From: Fimbriiglobus ruber | Lineage (GTDB): Bacteria > Planctomycetota > Planctomycetia > Gemmatales > Gemmataceae | Assembly (NCBI RefSeq): GCF_002197845.1 | Contig: NZ_NIDE01000004.1 | Coordinates: 868,001-932,000 of the forward strand | Length of the DNA: 64,000 nt | Reading direction: 5' to 3' | Shown: in pieces, positions 18,201-27,584 of the stretch | How positions within the stretch are numbered: position 1 is the first letter of the stretch | Layout of the letters: every line of letters begins with the position of its first letter | The notes under the pieces: generated by a model | The model's input: the letters and a program-made list of their open reading frames with translations, nothing else | What the model was told of the DNA's origin: nothing | Databases searched by the model: none | Program-made: the position numbers and the translations under genes

Positions 18201-20001
18201 GAATGAGGCTCGTGCTGTGCGTCGTCACGAGCATTCGCGCGATCGCGGCGGGGTCGTTCACCGTTTGGGTCGCCGGGTTCATCACGCTCGACGGCGTCCC
18301 GCTTTGCGGGAGATTAATAGGATTGCTGACCTTTTGATTGGCGATGTAATTCTGGGATATCAACTGAGTCGGCAGCAATTTCGCAACATCTGCGCTCTGG
18401 TATTGATAATATCGAGTAGGTGTCGTCACATTGTTGTATAGCACATCGATCAATTGAGTCACATCGTTCGGATCGAACCGGCGGCCCGTCGACGAGGATG
18501 TAGTCGTTCCAAACGCATCGGGTGAGAACTGGGCGGGGTGATTGCTCAGTTCCGTCGACTGGGTGGAAACATTGTTGAAATACCTGTTCGCCGAGAATGT
18601 CGGGAACGGCGAAGTGCTGGTACCGATCGGGTTGACAAGATCGTTCCCCACCGAGCTGTACGAATCGGCGTCGGCCCGCGAATAGAAGGGGGGAACATTT
18701 CCGCCGTTGAAACTCTGGATAATGTTAAACGCTTGCGAATACGAGTCTTTAGGGACAGTTGTAGTTGGAATGTTTGGCGGAGTTGGCGGGGTTGTCGGGG
18801 CTGGCGGAGGGCCGTACCGGCCGCTCACGCTTGTCGTGTTACCGCTACTAGCCACGAAAGTATTGCTCCCCTGAAGAAGGGGGAGATGGACTGTTGAACC
18901 AGTATTGCCCGGGTCCAAAACTTGATTCGGATTGATTTCGTAGACGCTCAGGCCCGTAGACGAAACGCTGGTGTTACCGGTCCCTCGCAAGTTCCCGACC
19001 GCGGACAGGTTGATCCGACCGTTGAGATCGAGAATCGTGACTGCGACCAGCGCCGTGTACTGTTTGTTATTCCAGGTGCTGACCGGGCCGGCCGGGTACA
19101 TCCAGATGGCGTCGTTGCGCATCTGACCGGTTTTGCCCAAAAGATTTTGCACGTCTCCCGTGTATGTTCCGTCGGCGTTCATAGTCGGGTACGGAAAATC
19201 GGTCACCGGGCCCCGACCGTCGCCCGAATCGTATACGTGGTCCTGTGGCCGGGGACGAAGGATCATCAATTGTCCGGAAGTACTCGACCAGTTCGGGTTG
19301 GTCGATTCCAGGCCGGTATTACCCGAGCCGGTCGTTTTGAACGAACCGTACGTCCGGTAGAACGAGGGCTGGAGAACCGTCCCCGTATTCGGATCGACTA
19401 CCGCGAGGAACATGTCCTTGGTCGAGTCGGAGTTTGCGGCGTAACCGGCGTTACCGCCGTTACCGCCTGGGTAAGTGTAAGGGAGAGCCATCGATTGAAA
19501 TGTTCCACTCGGCGAGGAGCCGATTGATGTTCTTACGGTTGACCATTCTCGATCGACGATGTAACTTTTTGATTGGTTCCAGGAGAAGTTCACGATGTTC
19601 GAACGGGCTACACTGTTCCCGTTAACGGTCACCGACCCAGAAAACGGACCCGTGCCAGAAAAGGGACTGAGATTCTGACTTTGTACCATGGTCTGATCGT
19701 AGCCGAACTTGTTCTGGGCCAAAGACCACCCCATGAACGCACTCTGGGCGTCCTGGTTGCTGTTGCCATTAATCGGGAATAGCAGTTGGAAAAGAACCCG
19801 GGTGGCGGTATCCGTCGGGTCGGGCGGTTGAACGTCGGGCGGCTGGTTGACCGACTCGCGGTACGTGCGTGCCGCACTAGCCGCGCTTTCGGCGTACAAC
19901 ACGAACGTCAGGCCGATGACCGCAAACAGGGTCAACAGTGTGAGTACGACAAGCAGGATCGCGCCCCGCCGGCGTCGTTGAGGAGTACGAGATCGAAACA
20001 T
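15286..20001 (-). CDS. Giant GspK/PilX-like minor pseudopilin
   Basis: A 1571-residue protein, about five times as long as ordinary GspK. The N-terminus has an arginine block (PQRRRRG) followed by AILLVVLTLLTLFAVIGLTF, a prepilin-type segment with the cleavage glycine but with no glutamate at position +5. That lack is characteristic of GspK, the tip protein of a type II secretion pseudopilus. The remainder is a long extracytoplasmic region rich in T, S, N and P, with no cysteine pattern or repeat I can name. The start at 20001 has GGAGG seven bases ahead; a few more upstream codons are in frame. It is the last gene of the pseudopilin series. The assignment rests on the N-terminus and position. 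Confidence 0.7.
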   Translation of the reverse strand: MFRSRTPQRRRRGAILLVVLTLLTLFAVIGLTFVLYAESAASAARTYRESVNQPPDVQPPDPTDTATRVLFQLLFPINGNSNQDAQSAFMGWSLAQNKFGYDQTMVQSQNLSPFSGTGPFSGSVTVNGNSVARSNIVNFSWNQSKSYIVDREWSTVRTSIGSSPSGTFQSMALPYTYPGGNGGNAGYAANSDSTKDMFLAVVDPNTGTVLQPSFYRTYGSFKTTGSGNTGLESTNPNWSSTSGQLMILRPRPQDHVYDSGDGRGPVTDFPYPTMNADGTYTGDVQNLLGKTGQMRNDAIWMYPAGPVSTWNNKQYTALVAVTILDLNGRINLSAVGNLRGTGNTSVSSTGLSVYEINPNQVLDPGNTGSTVHLPLLQGSNTFVASSGNTTSVSGRYGPPPAPTTPPTPPNIPTTTVPKDSYSQAFNIIQSFNGGNVPPFYSRADADSYSSVGNDLVNPIGTSTSPFPTFSANRYFNNVSTQSTELSNHPAQFSPDAFGTTTSSSTGRRFDPNDVTQLIDVLYNNVTTPTRYYQYQSADVAKLLPTQLISQNYIANQKVSNPINLPQSGTPSSVMNPATQTVNDPAAIARMLVTTHSTSLIRPEIALTKNQTVSKNANGARLGPIDMNRALPDYRSSISNMLGPDNVGNWQTAQTARQHFARDIFVRLAALVGLIDGTNVVYSDVPSQGDYGYLRFSTQATLPALRQLAQVAVNMVDYIDIDDVATIFTFNPTMTNPGDLLQANGLPPGSLPSGNLGSYVVVGTEIPRLVLNEVYAEVGNHMTDYDPAKNVSGPMTKPSNPAQPSTKNFQRRFWVELVNPMQNDPSLSENGLTRLSYPTGVFGMTAATAYSPYQIAITVPVNNNFTTGINDAANVTGSPKYPSATTDMTVQLLMDRYDFDTTDFQPDGSITTTNAITDTTYYPVQPVTPSTAMTNTYQYVVSQYSPGNNGVSAKNLNGYFVLGPAINYPGQTTNNSAGTPAATVRIKSQTSYNGSNTSALEYDTGSQDQTKLTANNLLKPAAVYLRRLANPYIAPNDPFEPNFVATNPINPYVTVDRAENITPFDNVYFSSTTNNKRTPPAQPTGAASYAITNETSFGRPHLFTANLFAAQSTQVPAGTPTSPKSTFFLANDNLNAQLNWLTHLDRQLMSPIELAHVSAVAPHLLTSQFEPVAGSFNRHTIEQLMLGTGMTNGITLASGLTTLNPGALLPTLDFLAVHNPSLGVPVGAREHGKLNVNTAWHKNVVNALLDARAPGDTTLANYFTTNDVANFPTNFFLTRSPVMTTTGTSANDNPLTAASAPATSTTLATAFASNKVWTLPPNTPTSGVTDTTHAWALTDPLKKVWNNTTTTSDTFLVVMTVGFFEVRAGGTPATPVVLGKELFNKGVGDLRKKYIAVLDRSNLAIDPSTPTATFTPAATFLQATTTPCFSTLTQDINSTSTQFTCTAVGASGSLAAMVNGSPQSLTTGSQVRIGFGDRTLNQGDGELFTVASATPSGVAGQVSLTLSPANSPCMNHPAGSVISNVLIGNPGPQQYSNFNIVASSGSGGNNNMPAKWQPLIPVFIQLWSPPPQ

Positions 20002-20128
20002 GTTACCGCCTCCGGAGGCACGCACTGTTAGCCGTTCGTTGATATGGCGATCGAAGCTAACAGTGCGAGATGTACGGGTCTAGTTGCCACGGACCCCGTT
20101 CTCGAACCGAACGGGACCGGAATCGTTG

Positions 20129-21598
20129 TTACAAATCTTGAGTAACGGTCATCTGCCGGGTGACTTTGTTCTTCGGGTCGTAGACACGGATCTTAATCTG
20201 AACCGCGCGAAGACGCGTTTGGACCAAAGGAGTCGGTGAATTACCAATACCGCTGCCCCACGTGTCGTAAACTAATTTGAGTCCGGTCAGGGGATTAGGT
20301 GTCGGGGGCGGATTCGGAGGCGAAGGCGGAGGGGGATTGATGTCGGCAAAGACATACGAGCCGGGTACGGAAGTCGTTTGCACAGTTGCAGGGCTAGTAG
20401 TACCCGGGTCCATCACGCCTTGTACCTGAAAAGAAACAACATTGCTCAACAGAATGTCGTCGCCGCTGAATGCCCCCTGAGTGTTCAGCATCGGGCTCAA
20501 GAAGTCCGTCTGCTGGGTGACCAAATGGCTCGGATCTTCCGCCGCGGAACGCGCCGCAGCCGCGCCTCCGAACCGATTTCTGGGATCGACCACGTCAATA
20601 GGGGAATTGAGATTCGGGAAGACGGTGGGGGGCGAACCCGGAAGGGTGGAATTGTTCGGCGCCCCCAAGGGGGCTGTACTCAAGCCGGGTAATTGATTCG
20701 GCAGCGTCGCGATCTTATTATTTTTCCCAATGTTGCTGCTAATCAACAATCGTTCACGTCGATAGAGAGTGAAGGTCGAAAAACTAATCCCACTAGAGTT
20801 CGCATTAGTAGTACCTGTGGGAACAGTGCCAAGGAAGTAGTTAACTTCGGCCCAATTACTGGCGAATGTTTTGGTGTATGATACGTTTGTTTGTGCAAAC
20901 GGTGCGGGGGGTAAATTTGGGGCCGCGGGTGGCTGCGTCGCGAAAGACTTTTGGACGAAATCGATGCGGTTACTCGAACCCAGTGCGTTGAAATTCTGGA
21001 TACTGTTATTCTGCGGTGGCGCAAGCGTGTTCGGCAACGGCGACGAGGTGGGAGTTACCTCCAACTGAGGCGAATTAAACGGCGAAGGCAGAGGGATTGC
21101 CGTAACCGTCGTTGCTGGAACCGGAGCCGGGGGGACATGGCTCATGGGGGTTGTGAATATTGTCCACGGGCTCGCACCGGTTAACTTGACCGTCATTCCG
21201 AGTATGTGGTCAGTGGCGCGGGATGACGGGGTGCCGTCCGAGTCGGCTCCTTCGGTGAAATAATTTGCACCGGCGGCATTCGGCACGGAGTTTTGAACGA
21301 ATCGGAAATACCCTTTTCCGGGCACGGTCGAAGTCCCAACGGTGAAGTCACTGAGAAGCAATGGATTGCCACCGCTATCTTCAAGATGTTGGGACATTAA
21401 ATCTCGCCGCAAGACGACTTCAGCGGCTCGCAACTGTTGCGACAGACTGGCCACCGATTTCAATTGACTCAGGGTATCCATCCCGACCTGGAACGCCGTC
21501 GCCATGATGGCCATGATCACGACCGTCAGCGTGGCAGCGACGAGAAGTTCGACCAGCGTGAAAGCTGCGCGAAGTTGTGAACTGTGCTTGATTCGCAT
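20129..21598 (-). CDS. Prepilin-type protein, GspJ-like minor pseudopilin
   Basis: A 489-residue protein. The type IV prepilin signal is RAAFTLVELLVAATLTVVIM near residue 10, with alanine rather than glycine at -1 and with glutamate at +5. The following helix (LSQLKSVASLSQQLRAAEVV) and RRDLMSQHLED are like GspJ, one of the minor pseudopilins that start pseudopilus assembly. The protein is more than twice the usual GspJ length (about 200 residues), with long proline-, threonine- and asparagine-rich stretches (PPPPSPPNPPPTPNP) in the globular part. It lies in the fixed pseudopilin order between the GspI-like and GspK-like genes. Confidence 0.75.
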   Translation of the reverse strand: MRIKHSSQLRAAFTLVELLVAATLTVVIMAIMATAFQVGMDTLSQLKSVASLSQQLRAAEVVLRRDLMSQHLEDSGGNPLLLSDFTVGTSTVPGKGYFRFVQNSVPNAAGANYFTEGADSDGTPSSRATDHILGMTVKLTGASPWTIFTTPMSHVPPAPVPATTVTAIPLPSPFNSPQLEVTPTSSPLPNTLAPPQNNSIQNFNALGSSNRIDFVQKSFATQPPAAPNLPPAPFAQTNVSYTKTFASNWAEVNYFLGTVPTGTTNANSSGISFSTFTLYRRERLLISSNIGKNNKIATLPNQLPGLSTAPLGAPNNSTLPGSPPTVFPNLNSPIDVVDPRNRFGGAAAARSAAEDPSHLVTQQTDFLSPMLNTQGAFSGDDILLSNVVSFQVQGVMDPGTTSPATVQTTSVPGSYVFADINPPPPSPPNPPPTPNPLTGLKLVYDTWGSGIGNSPTPLVQTRLRAVQIKIRVYDPKNKVTRQMTVTQDL

Positions 21599-21702
21599 GT
21601 CCCGCCTCCGACAATCACTTTGAGAATAAGCAAGGTAATTGCGACTAAATCACCACGCCCGATTTCACGAACACGAAAGCGATTCCGTTACAAGGTTCGT
21701 GC

Positions 21703-23115
21703 TTACTCACCGAGCCAGGGGTGGACGTTTGCTTGTAACGTCTTGCGTTCGAACACTTCAATTAGACCGTTGAAAAAATATAATTGGGCGGTATAAGTTC
21801 CTGCCATAGCGGGCACTGGCGCCGTCGTCTGCTTGATCGGTTGGTCCAGGTCGAGCGAATAGTTGACGAGTGTTACCCCGCCGACGACCGTGGTGGCACC
21901 TTCCGTAACGCCGGTAATTCGGTAAAAATTTGCATTCCGAATCGGGTTGGTGGGAGTGGTCACCGGATCGATGGTGCCGTCCATTAACCAACCACCCCGC
22001 CGCACCAAAGGCGACTGACTGGGACCGGGTAGAGGCAGAGTCACCGAAATCGACCGAGAACCGATCGCGACTGATCCCTGGACCATCACTTCATCGCTCG
22101 TGCCCAGACCGGGCGAGCCGGCTACAAAGGGTACCCGGCCGTCGAACATGAGAATTTTGAGCGTCGCAACGGATTTGGTCGATGCGAGCGGGCGCTGGAG
22201 GACGGCGGCCCAGTTATATTTTCCTTGTCGCTCCAATATCGAAGACGTAGCACTTGTCACGGTGGCGATCGGAGCCCCGTTTGTGTCGAACGTCCAGTCA
22301 TCAAGGAGAGAACTTGTCTGGAGCCGCGAGCTATTGGAGTTCGGCGCGGAAATGCTTAACGCCAGATCCCTTCTCGGGAAATAATAATTAGGCACAGGCG
22401 TGAGCGGGAAGAAGCTGCCGAACGCGGTCCAGAAGCGATCGTTTGTTCCCACCCGCGGCTGACTGCCGAGGATGTCGATCAAAACTGGGTAACTGGGCTC
22501 GTTCGTGGTCACCGACCCGGCCGGCGGCCAAAATACCGGGCTGGCACCCGCTACGAGGGCGTTGCTCGATGGCGGATAAATCGGGTTGTCCATCGCGTCG
22601 AGGTTCGGGTCGCGATACCCGAAACTGACGTTCGGTGTGCTAGTGTATCCGCTCCCTTGGCTTGTCATTGCCACCGACAATATTGAACCGATGACCTGGG
22701 TCGGGCTGACATATACAGGGCTGACAGTCGCCACGGCCGTGGCCCCCGACCCGCCACCACCCGTGATGAAAACATTCGGCGGAGAAGCTATCGAATAACC
22801 CGAACCGGCGACACTGACATTGATCGCTGTGACTCTTCCGGCAGACATCGTAGCCGTGGCTGTGGCGTCCGTTAATGTCGTATTGTTGTTGCTGACATTG
22901 ATGCGGTTTCGCCAATAATCTCTCATAAACTTGTCTGCTTGCGTGGCAACCTGACCTGTCCGGTCGTCTCGCAACGCTTGACCAATTTGCATCGCACCGA
23001 GCGGGAAAAGCGTCAGGAGCGCGACCATCCCCAGCGCCATCACGAACATGGCCACCAAGACTTCGACCAAGGTCACGCCCCGACGCCGGCGTTTGCGATT
23101 AAGCAACATAAACAA
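21703..23115 (-). CDS. Prepilin-type protein, GspI/PilV-like minor pseudopilin
   Basis: A 470-residue protein with the prepilin signal RRRRGVTLVEVLVAMFVMAL (cleavage after the glycine; glutamate at +5). It is followed by GMVALLTLFPLGAMQIGQAL, the long hydrophobic helix of GspI and PilV proteins. The globular part carries a glycine/serine/threonine-rich block (SGYSIASPPNVFITGGGGSG, then a similar SQGSGYTSTPNVSFG). The repeat of this pattern suggests internal duplication. It is far longer than ordinary GspI (about 125 residues). GspI-type subunits sit near the pseudopilus tip. Next to the GspJ- and GspH-like genes, 27 bases from the latter, so the genes are co-transcribed. Confidence 0.75.
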   Translation of the reverse strand: MFMLLNRKRRRRGVTLVEVLVAMFVMALGMVALLTLFPLGAMQIGQALRDDRTGQVATQADKFMRDYWRNRINVSNNNTTLTDATATATMSAGRVTAINVSVAGSGYSIASPPNVFITGGGGSGATAVATVSPVYVSPTQVIGSILSVAMTSQGSGYTSTPNVSFGYRDPNLDAMDNPIYPPSSNALVAGASPVFWPPAGSVTTNEPSYPVLIDILGSQPRVGTNDRFWTAFGSFFPLTPVPNYYFPRRDLALSISAPNSNSSRLQTSSLLDDWTFDTNGAPIATVTSATSSILERQGKYNWAAVLQRPLASTKSVATLKILMFDGRVPFVAGSPGLGTSDEVMVQGSVAIGSRSISVTLPLPGPSQSPLVRRGGWLMDGTIDPVTTPTNPIRNANFYRITGVTEGATTVVGGVTLVNYSLDLDQPIKQTTAPVPAMAGTYTAQLYFFNGLIEVFERKTLQANVHPWLGE

Positions 23116-23142
23116 CTCCCACTTTGGTCCGGTTTGGCGGCC

Positions 23143-24210
23143 TCAGAATCCGGCGTTGATACCATCTTTTGCAAAGGACCACGGGTCGTAATTTGCCGGT
23201 GCGGTGTTGCCCGGAGCAGTGACGGGCTGCGTGGCGATCGCGCCGGTCCGCGTGTAAATTGCGATCAAGGATTGTTGACCGGCATTGTTAAAGCTGGTGT
23301 TGTCGCTTCCCCCAAATGTTCGCGGACTGGCCCCGCCGGTCAACGACGGGTCATGAACCCACAAACAGATCAGACTCGTACTGCACCCCAGCACCTGGCC
23401 GGCCGGAATGAAACAGATGTCGAACGAAGCCGCTGTTGGCGGTGGACTTAACGCGTTGATGTGCAGACTGGTCTGTGGAACACCGGTGGTATTCGGTTGC
23501 ACGTTAATCGCGGCTCCGGACGGCATCAGCTGAACGGGCTCTCCCAGGATGGGCTGGGCGGCCAACTGGAACGCGAAGTTATCGGTGACGTAGGTTGCAG
23601 TCGGCGGGGCGGCGGTCGGGCTCCCTGCCGATCCGAGGTCGGGGTAAGAGGACAGCAAGATGCGGATGGCTGTCACCGAACTGCCGCCAAAGTTAATGTT
23701 TTGAGACGACATGCCAATAATCTGGAAGTAAGAACCGAAGTCGGGGAGATTCAAGTATTCACTACCTTGCCCTGTAAAGTTTTGTGCCTGAAGATTTGCC
23801 AGATCCGCCGTACTTCCAACGAAGTAAACATCTCGCGATGATATTGTCGTGCCACTTGTTTGATAGACAAATACTAAGTGAGGCCCGGCGGGGTTCGCGG
23901 TCGGGTTCGGCGTCCATTGATCCGGGTATTCGATGTACTGGTACTCGGTGACCAGAGTCGGGTTCGCGGCGTTGAAGAGAAAGCGTACTCCACGGGGCGC
24001 GCCGTCTCTCAGGGCCCTTTGCTTCGAGATCAAAAGGGCGGTGGAAACGCGGTCCGCGGCACCGATGATTTTCTGGGATTCGAACGCGCCCGAATTCATC
24101 GCCGCGACCGTCAGCCCGGCCAGAGCGATCATGATCGCCACGGCGACGAGCAGTTCGATCAGCGTGAACCCCGCACGACCCGTCGTGCGGTGGATGCTGG
24201 AAGGAGACAT
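23143..24210 (-). CDS. Prepilin-type protein, GspH-like minor pseudopilin
   Basis: A 355-residue protein starting with the class III prepilin signal GRAGFTLIELLVAVAIMIAL, cleaved after glycine, with glutamate at +5. The next helix continues with STALLISKQRALRDGAPRGV, which resembles GspH (a bulge after the ISxA-RAL pattern). GspH joins the pseudopilus tip complex with I, J and K. The gene overlaps or abuts its neighbours (2 bases to the preceding gene), so it belongs to the single operon. Length is about twice the usual, with a C-terminal proline- and glycine-rich end. Confidence 0.75.
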   Translation of the reverse strand: MSPSSIHRTTGRAGFTLIELLVAVAIMIALAGLTVAAMNSGAFESQKIIGAADRVSTALLISKQRALRDGAPRGVRFLFNAANPTLVTEYQYIEYPDQWTPNPTANPAGPHLVFVYQTSGTTISSRDVYFVGSTADLANLQAQNFTGQGSEYLNLPDFGSYFQIIGMSSQNINFGGSSVTAIRILLSSYPDLGSAGSPTAAPPTATYVTDNFAFQLAAQPILGEPVQLMPSGAAINVQPNTTGVPQTSLHINALSPPPTAASFDICFIPAGQVLGCSTSLICLWVHDPSLTGGASPRTFGGSDNTSFNNAGQQSLIAIYTRTGAIATQPVTAPGNTAPANYDPWSFAKDGINAGF

Positions 24211-24212
24211 TG

Positions 24213-25268
24213 TTAGAAATCCCCCCGTGCGCCTTGGCGGCGGAGCCGGAAGCTGACGATGTTGTCACCGCCGAAGAAACCCAAAGTTCCGTTGTCGTTC
24301 CACGTACGATCCATCCCGGCGGAAACGAGGGTCGGTACCCAGTTCACCGATCCGGGATAGACCGGAGGCACTTCCCCGGGTGTATTTCGCGGAGCCCACG
24401 GCATGTTGCCGGTAATGCTGGAAGGAGTGGTGAGGAAAATGTGATACCCCGCCACGGAACTCCAGAAAATCGTGCCGTTACTGAGCGTATTCCCCGCCGT
24501 GGTGGTGTTCGCCCATGTCCCGGGTAACCGACCCAGCGGGTCGAGAGGATCGTTGCTGAGAATTTTCCCCCCGAGAGCAGTTGTGTAGGGCGAGAAATTC
24601 AGTTCGGGAGCGTAAGACATCCGGAAAAAGCCTATCGGGGTTCCGAATGAATCGACGAAAACCCGCGCCGTGGCTCCCGTGACGGGGTCCGTATAATCAC
24701 GGGCCTGGTTTGTGGTCCCGTCGCTGTCGGCCGCATTCCCTCGGTTCCCGGTCGCGGAGATCGCAACATAGAAACAAGCGGCAGATTGAAACGCCAGTGC
24801 CGACTCAAGCTGACCCGGCGCAAGGGGGGCAGTTGCGAGGGTCGTCAACTTGGTCGCGTTGCTGGCCGGCAACTGCGCGAAGACCGTTCGCGGAGGTAGG
24901 AACGCCCCGTTCACGAAAACGGGGGTAGTGGCCTCATCGAACGTCGTCGGGAATTCATTGGTCAGCAACATGTATGTCCAAATCGACCTCGCTCGATCGA
25001 GATCGTTGGCAGCAAACGTCATGATGAGGGGTGGAATTTTTCCCTTGTTCATGTCATTGCGGGCCTGATCGATGATGGCCTTCCATCTCATATCCATCAG
25101 GCTGTGCAACTTGTTCAGGGTTGCGTTCGTTGCCTGCGTCTGTTGGGCATTACGAACGCGGAAGAACGCGCCCGCTGAGAGGGCCGCGAGAGCCGCGATC
25201 AGGGAGATCACGACCAACAGTTCGATCAGCGTAAACCCGCCGCGGCGGGCGTGTCGGACAACCTGCAT
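24213..25268 (-). CDS. Prepilin-type pseudopilin (second GspG/GspH-like)
   Basis: A 351-residue protein with the prepilin signal RRGGFTLIELLVVISLIAAL, cleaved at glycine, glutamate at +5. It starts at ATG 25268, with GGAGG six bases ahead; the frame stays open upstream for 64 codons without family sequence. The N-terminal helix continues SAGAFFRVRNAQQTQATNAT, then a globular domain whose fold I cannot name. It lies between the GspG-like and GspH-like genes, so the locus carries one pseudopilin more than the usual G, H, I, J, K set. Which of the two is the major subunit cannot be decided by sequence alone. Confidence 0.7.
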   Translation of the reverse strand: MQVVRHARRGGFTLIELLVVISLIAALAALSAGAFFRVRNAQQTQATNATLNKLHSLMDMRWKAIIDQARNDMNKGKIPPLIMTFAANDLDRARSIWTYMLLTNEFPTTFDEATTPVFVNGAFLPPRTVFAQLPASNATKLTTLATAPLAPGQLESALAFQSAACFYVAISATGNRGNAADSDGTTNQARDYTDPVTGATARVFVDSFGTPIGFFRMSYAPELNFSPYTTALGGKILSNDPLDPLGRLPGTWANTTTAGNTLSNGTIFWSSVAGYHIFLTTPSSITGNMPWAPRNTPGEVPPVYPGSVNWVPTLVSAGMDRTWNDNGTLGFFGGDNIVSFRLRRQGARGDF

Positions 25269-25281
25269 GTCAGCCCTCCGG

Positions 25282-26250
25282 TTAGTTACCACTTGCCCCG
25301 AGTTGGAATCCGCTGTTGAAATTCCCCAGGTCGTCTTCACCTGCGGTACCGGCCGTATAAGGCGCAGACCCGGGAATCCAAGCCCCGCCCGGGCCGAATC
25401 CTTTCGCTCCAGTCGAAGTGTTGGTCCCGTTCGCGCCAGCCGAAATGATTTGAATCCCATTCGGGTTTACGGGTTTAGTCGGCGTCGAGTAAGGCACGAC
25501 AGTCGTCCCGTTCCACGTGCCGGGGCCGAACGGACTCGGTAGCGGGAACTGGAGAGTAGGCAGGTAACTATTGCCAGTGGAGGCGAAATACGCGTAAGGG
25601 CTTCCCCAAGGATCATCTGCCCAAACCATGGTGTTGGTAGCATTATTTGTCGTCAGACGATTCGGTTGGAAATCGTAATACGGACCTTTTCGAGTGGTGC
25701 CACTTGGTGGATACGGACCGGCGGGATCGAATCCCGTTAAATTCGGGCCGCCGAGGAAAAAAACCAGACACTGATTGCCGTCTAACGTACCCCCGCCTGC
25801 GGCAAACGGCGCGAGCGTTTGGGTTATCGAGTTATAAGACATGAATTGAATGCCGACCGCCGTGTTTGGTTGCGCGAATGTTTGACCGGGAAAAGTTTGC
25901 AAGGCATTCGACGCCGTGAGCGTTTGTGTACCGACCTGGACCTGCCACCGAGGAAAATACTTCAACAATAGCATGTACCCGGCGTCTTCTTGTGAGGTAA
26001 CACCCGGTGGAACCTTATGCGGAATGGTGATATTGCTCGGCGGATAGTTCCCAAAATCATTCTTGAAGGCGGTCGCACTGGTCGCGAGCTGATTAATCTC
26101 GCTGACCGCCGCCGCGCGCTTCGCGACGATGCGGACGCGCTGGACGGCGGCCGTCGTCAGGGCGGACAGGATCGCGATGATCGCGATCACCACCAGCAAC
26201 TCGATCAGCGTAAACCCCGGTCGCGGGGTCGGCCTCGGGTACAGACGCAT
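25282..26250 (-). CDS. gspG: GspG-like major pseudopilin
   Basis: A 322-residue protein with the prepilin signal TPRPGFTLIELLVVIAIIAI, cleaved at glycine and with glutamate at +5. It is followed by a GspG-like helix and the segment ATAFKNDFGNYPPSN, which corresponds to the GspG F-xx-D-xG-x-YP motif. GspG is the major subunit whose polymer pushes folded exoproteins through the outer membrane. It is twice the usual GspG length. It is the first pseudopilin gene after gspF and lies 77 bases from it. The other pseudopilin genes follow at short spacings on the same strand. Confidence 0.78.
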   Translation of the reverse strand: MRLYPRPTPRPGFTLIELLVVIAIIAILSALTTAAVQRVRIVAKRAAAVSEINQLATSATAFKNDFGNYPPSNITIPHKVPPGVTSQEDAGYMLLLKYFPRWQVQVGTQTLTASNALQTFPGQTFAQPNTAVGIQFMSYNSITQTLAPFAAGGGTLDGNQCLVFFLGGPNLTGFDPAGPYPPSGTTRKGPYYDFQPNRLTTNNATNTMVWADDPWGSPYAYFASTGNSYLPTLQFPLPSPFGPGTWNGTTVVPYSTPTKPVNPNGIQIISAGANGTNTSTGAKGFGPGGAWIPGSAPYTAGTAGEDDLGNFNSGFQLGASGN

Positions 26251-26327
26251 GACTCTTCTCCTATCCCGTAAGACGACGGGTGCCGGACGCCCGCACGGTC
26301 GGTCCGTGCGGGGCCGGGGACCGGGTG

Positions 26328-27566
26328 TTATTTACTCAGACCTTCGAGCAACTTGATCATCGGGAGGAACAGCGAGATCACGATCCCGCCGATCGCACCC
26401 CCCAGGAACACGATCATGATCGGCTCCAACAAACTGATCAGCGACTTGACCAGGTTGTCCACTTCCTCGTCGTAGAAGTCGGCCACCTTGTAAAGCATGG
26501 TGTCCAGGTCGCCGGTCTCCTCGCCGACCTCGACCATGTTCACCACCATGTCGTCCACGAGGCGGGCCTCCCGGAGCGGGTCGGCGATCGTGTTCCCCTC
26601 GCGGATGGACTCTAGAACGCGTATGAACATCCGCTCGAAAACCGCGTTGTTTGCGGTGTCCTTCACGATGCTCAACGCCTCCAGGATGGGCACGCCGGAG
26701 GCGATCAGGGTGCCGAGGGTCCGCATCGTCCGGGCCACGATCGTTTTCTCGACCAGGCCGCCGACGATCGGGATCCAGAGCGTGATCCGGTCGAGCGCGT
26801 AGTTCCCCGCTCGCGTCAGGCGGATCAGCTTCAGCAGGAGGTAGATCCCGAGCGGGAAGAGCGGGATGAAGTACCAGTACGCGGCCGTCCAGTTCGAGAT
26901 GCCGATGAGCGTCTTGGTGGCGGTCGGGAGCTGGAGGCCGAACTCGTCGAAGATCTTCTTAAACTTCGGGATGATCATGACCATGATGAAGGTCAAGATC
27001 GACACCGCGACGAAGATGACCACCAACGGGTAAATCATCGCCCCGATGATCTTGGCCTTCAAGCTGGCCGCCTTCTCCTTGAACTCGGCCAGGCGCTGGA
27101 GAATGATTTCCAGGGCCCCGCCGGCCTCCCCGGCCCGGACCATGTTGACGTACAGGCGGTCGAACGTCTTGGGGTGCTTGCCCAGGGCCTCGGACAGCGT
27201 CATGCCGGACTCGACGTCGTCGACCACATCGATGAGCGAGTTCTTGAGGGCGCTCGGCTTCATCTGCTTTTCGAGGATGCGCAGGCTGCGGAGGACCGGC
27301 AGGCCGGCGTCCTGGAGGGTCGAGAACTGCCGCGTGAAGATGGTCAGCTTCTTCTGCGACACGCCGCCCATGACGAACGTCTTGCGGGACTTCCCGGTCT
27401 TCTTCTTCTTCTTCGCGGCGGCCTTGCCCTGGACGGCGGTGAGCTTGGTGACGAAGTAGCCCATCGCCTTGATCTTCTGGGAGGCTTCTTCCTCGTTCCC
27501 CGCGTCGACCGAGTCCTTGACCTCGGCCCCCGAGGTGTCCAGCGCTTCAAATTTAAACGTCGGCAT
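26328..27566 (-). CDS. gspF: Type II secretion / type IV pilus inner-membrane protein GspF (PilC)
   Basis: A 412-residue polytopic protein of the GspF/PilC family, the inner-membrane platform that the ATPases turn. Two related halves are seen: each has a cytoplasmic T2SSF domain (LTIFTRQFSTLQDAGLPVLR with VRAGEAGGALEIILQRLAEF; and TMRTLGTLIASGVPILEAL with VGEETGDLDTMLYKVADFY) followed by a hydrophobic segment. Three membrane helices are expected. Length is standard. The cytoplasmic N-terminus has a lysine-rich linker (KAAAKKKKKTGKSRKT). It sits between gspE and gspG, as in many loci. Confidence 0.92.
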   Translation of the reverse strand: MPTFKFEALDTSGAEVKDSVDAGNEEEASQKIKAMGYFVTKLTAVQGKAAAKKKKKTGKSRKTFVMGGVSQKKLTIFTRQFSTLQDAGLPVLRSLRILEKQMKPSALKNSLIDVVDDVESGMTLSEALGKHPKTFDRLYVNMVRAGEAGGALEIILQRLAEFKEKAASLKAKIIGAMIYPLVVIFVAVSILTFIMVMIIPKFKKIFDEFGLQLPTATKTLIGISNWTAAYWYFIPLFPLGIYLLLKLIRLTRAGNYALDRITLWIPIVGGLVEKTIVARTMRTLGTLIASGVPILEALSIVKDTANNAVFERMFIRVLESIREGNTIADPLREARLVDDMVVNMVEVGEETGDLDTMLYKVADFYDEEVDNLVKSLISLLEPIMIVFLGGAIGGIVISLFLPMIKLLEGLSK

Positions 27567-27584
27567 CGCTAACCCCCGGAGATA

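Noticed and set aside
16223-19527. Several long plus-strand frames opposite the GspK-like gene
   Set aside because: They are mirror frames of a GC-rich coding strand, with arginine-rich, featureless translations.
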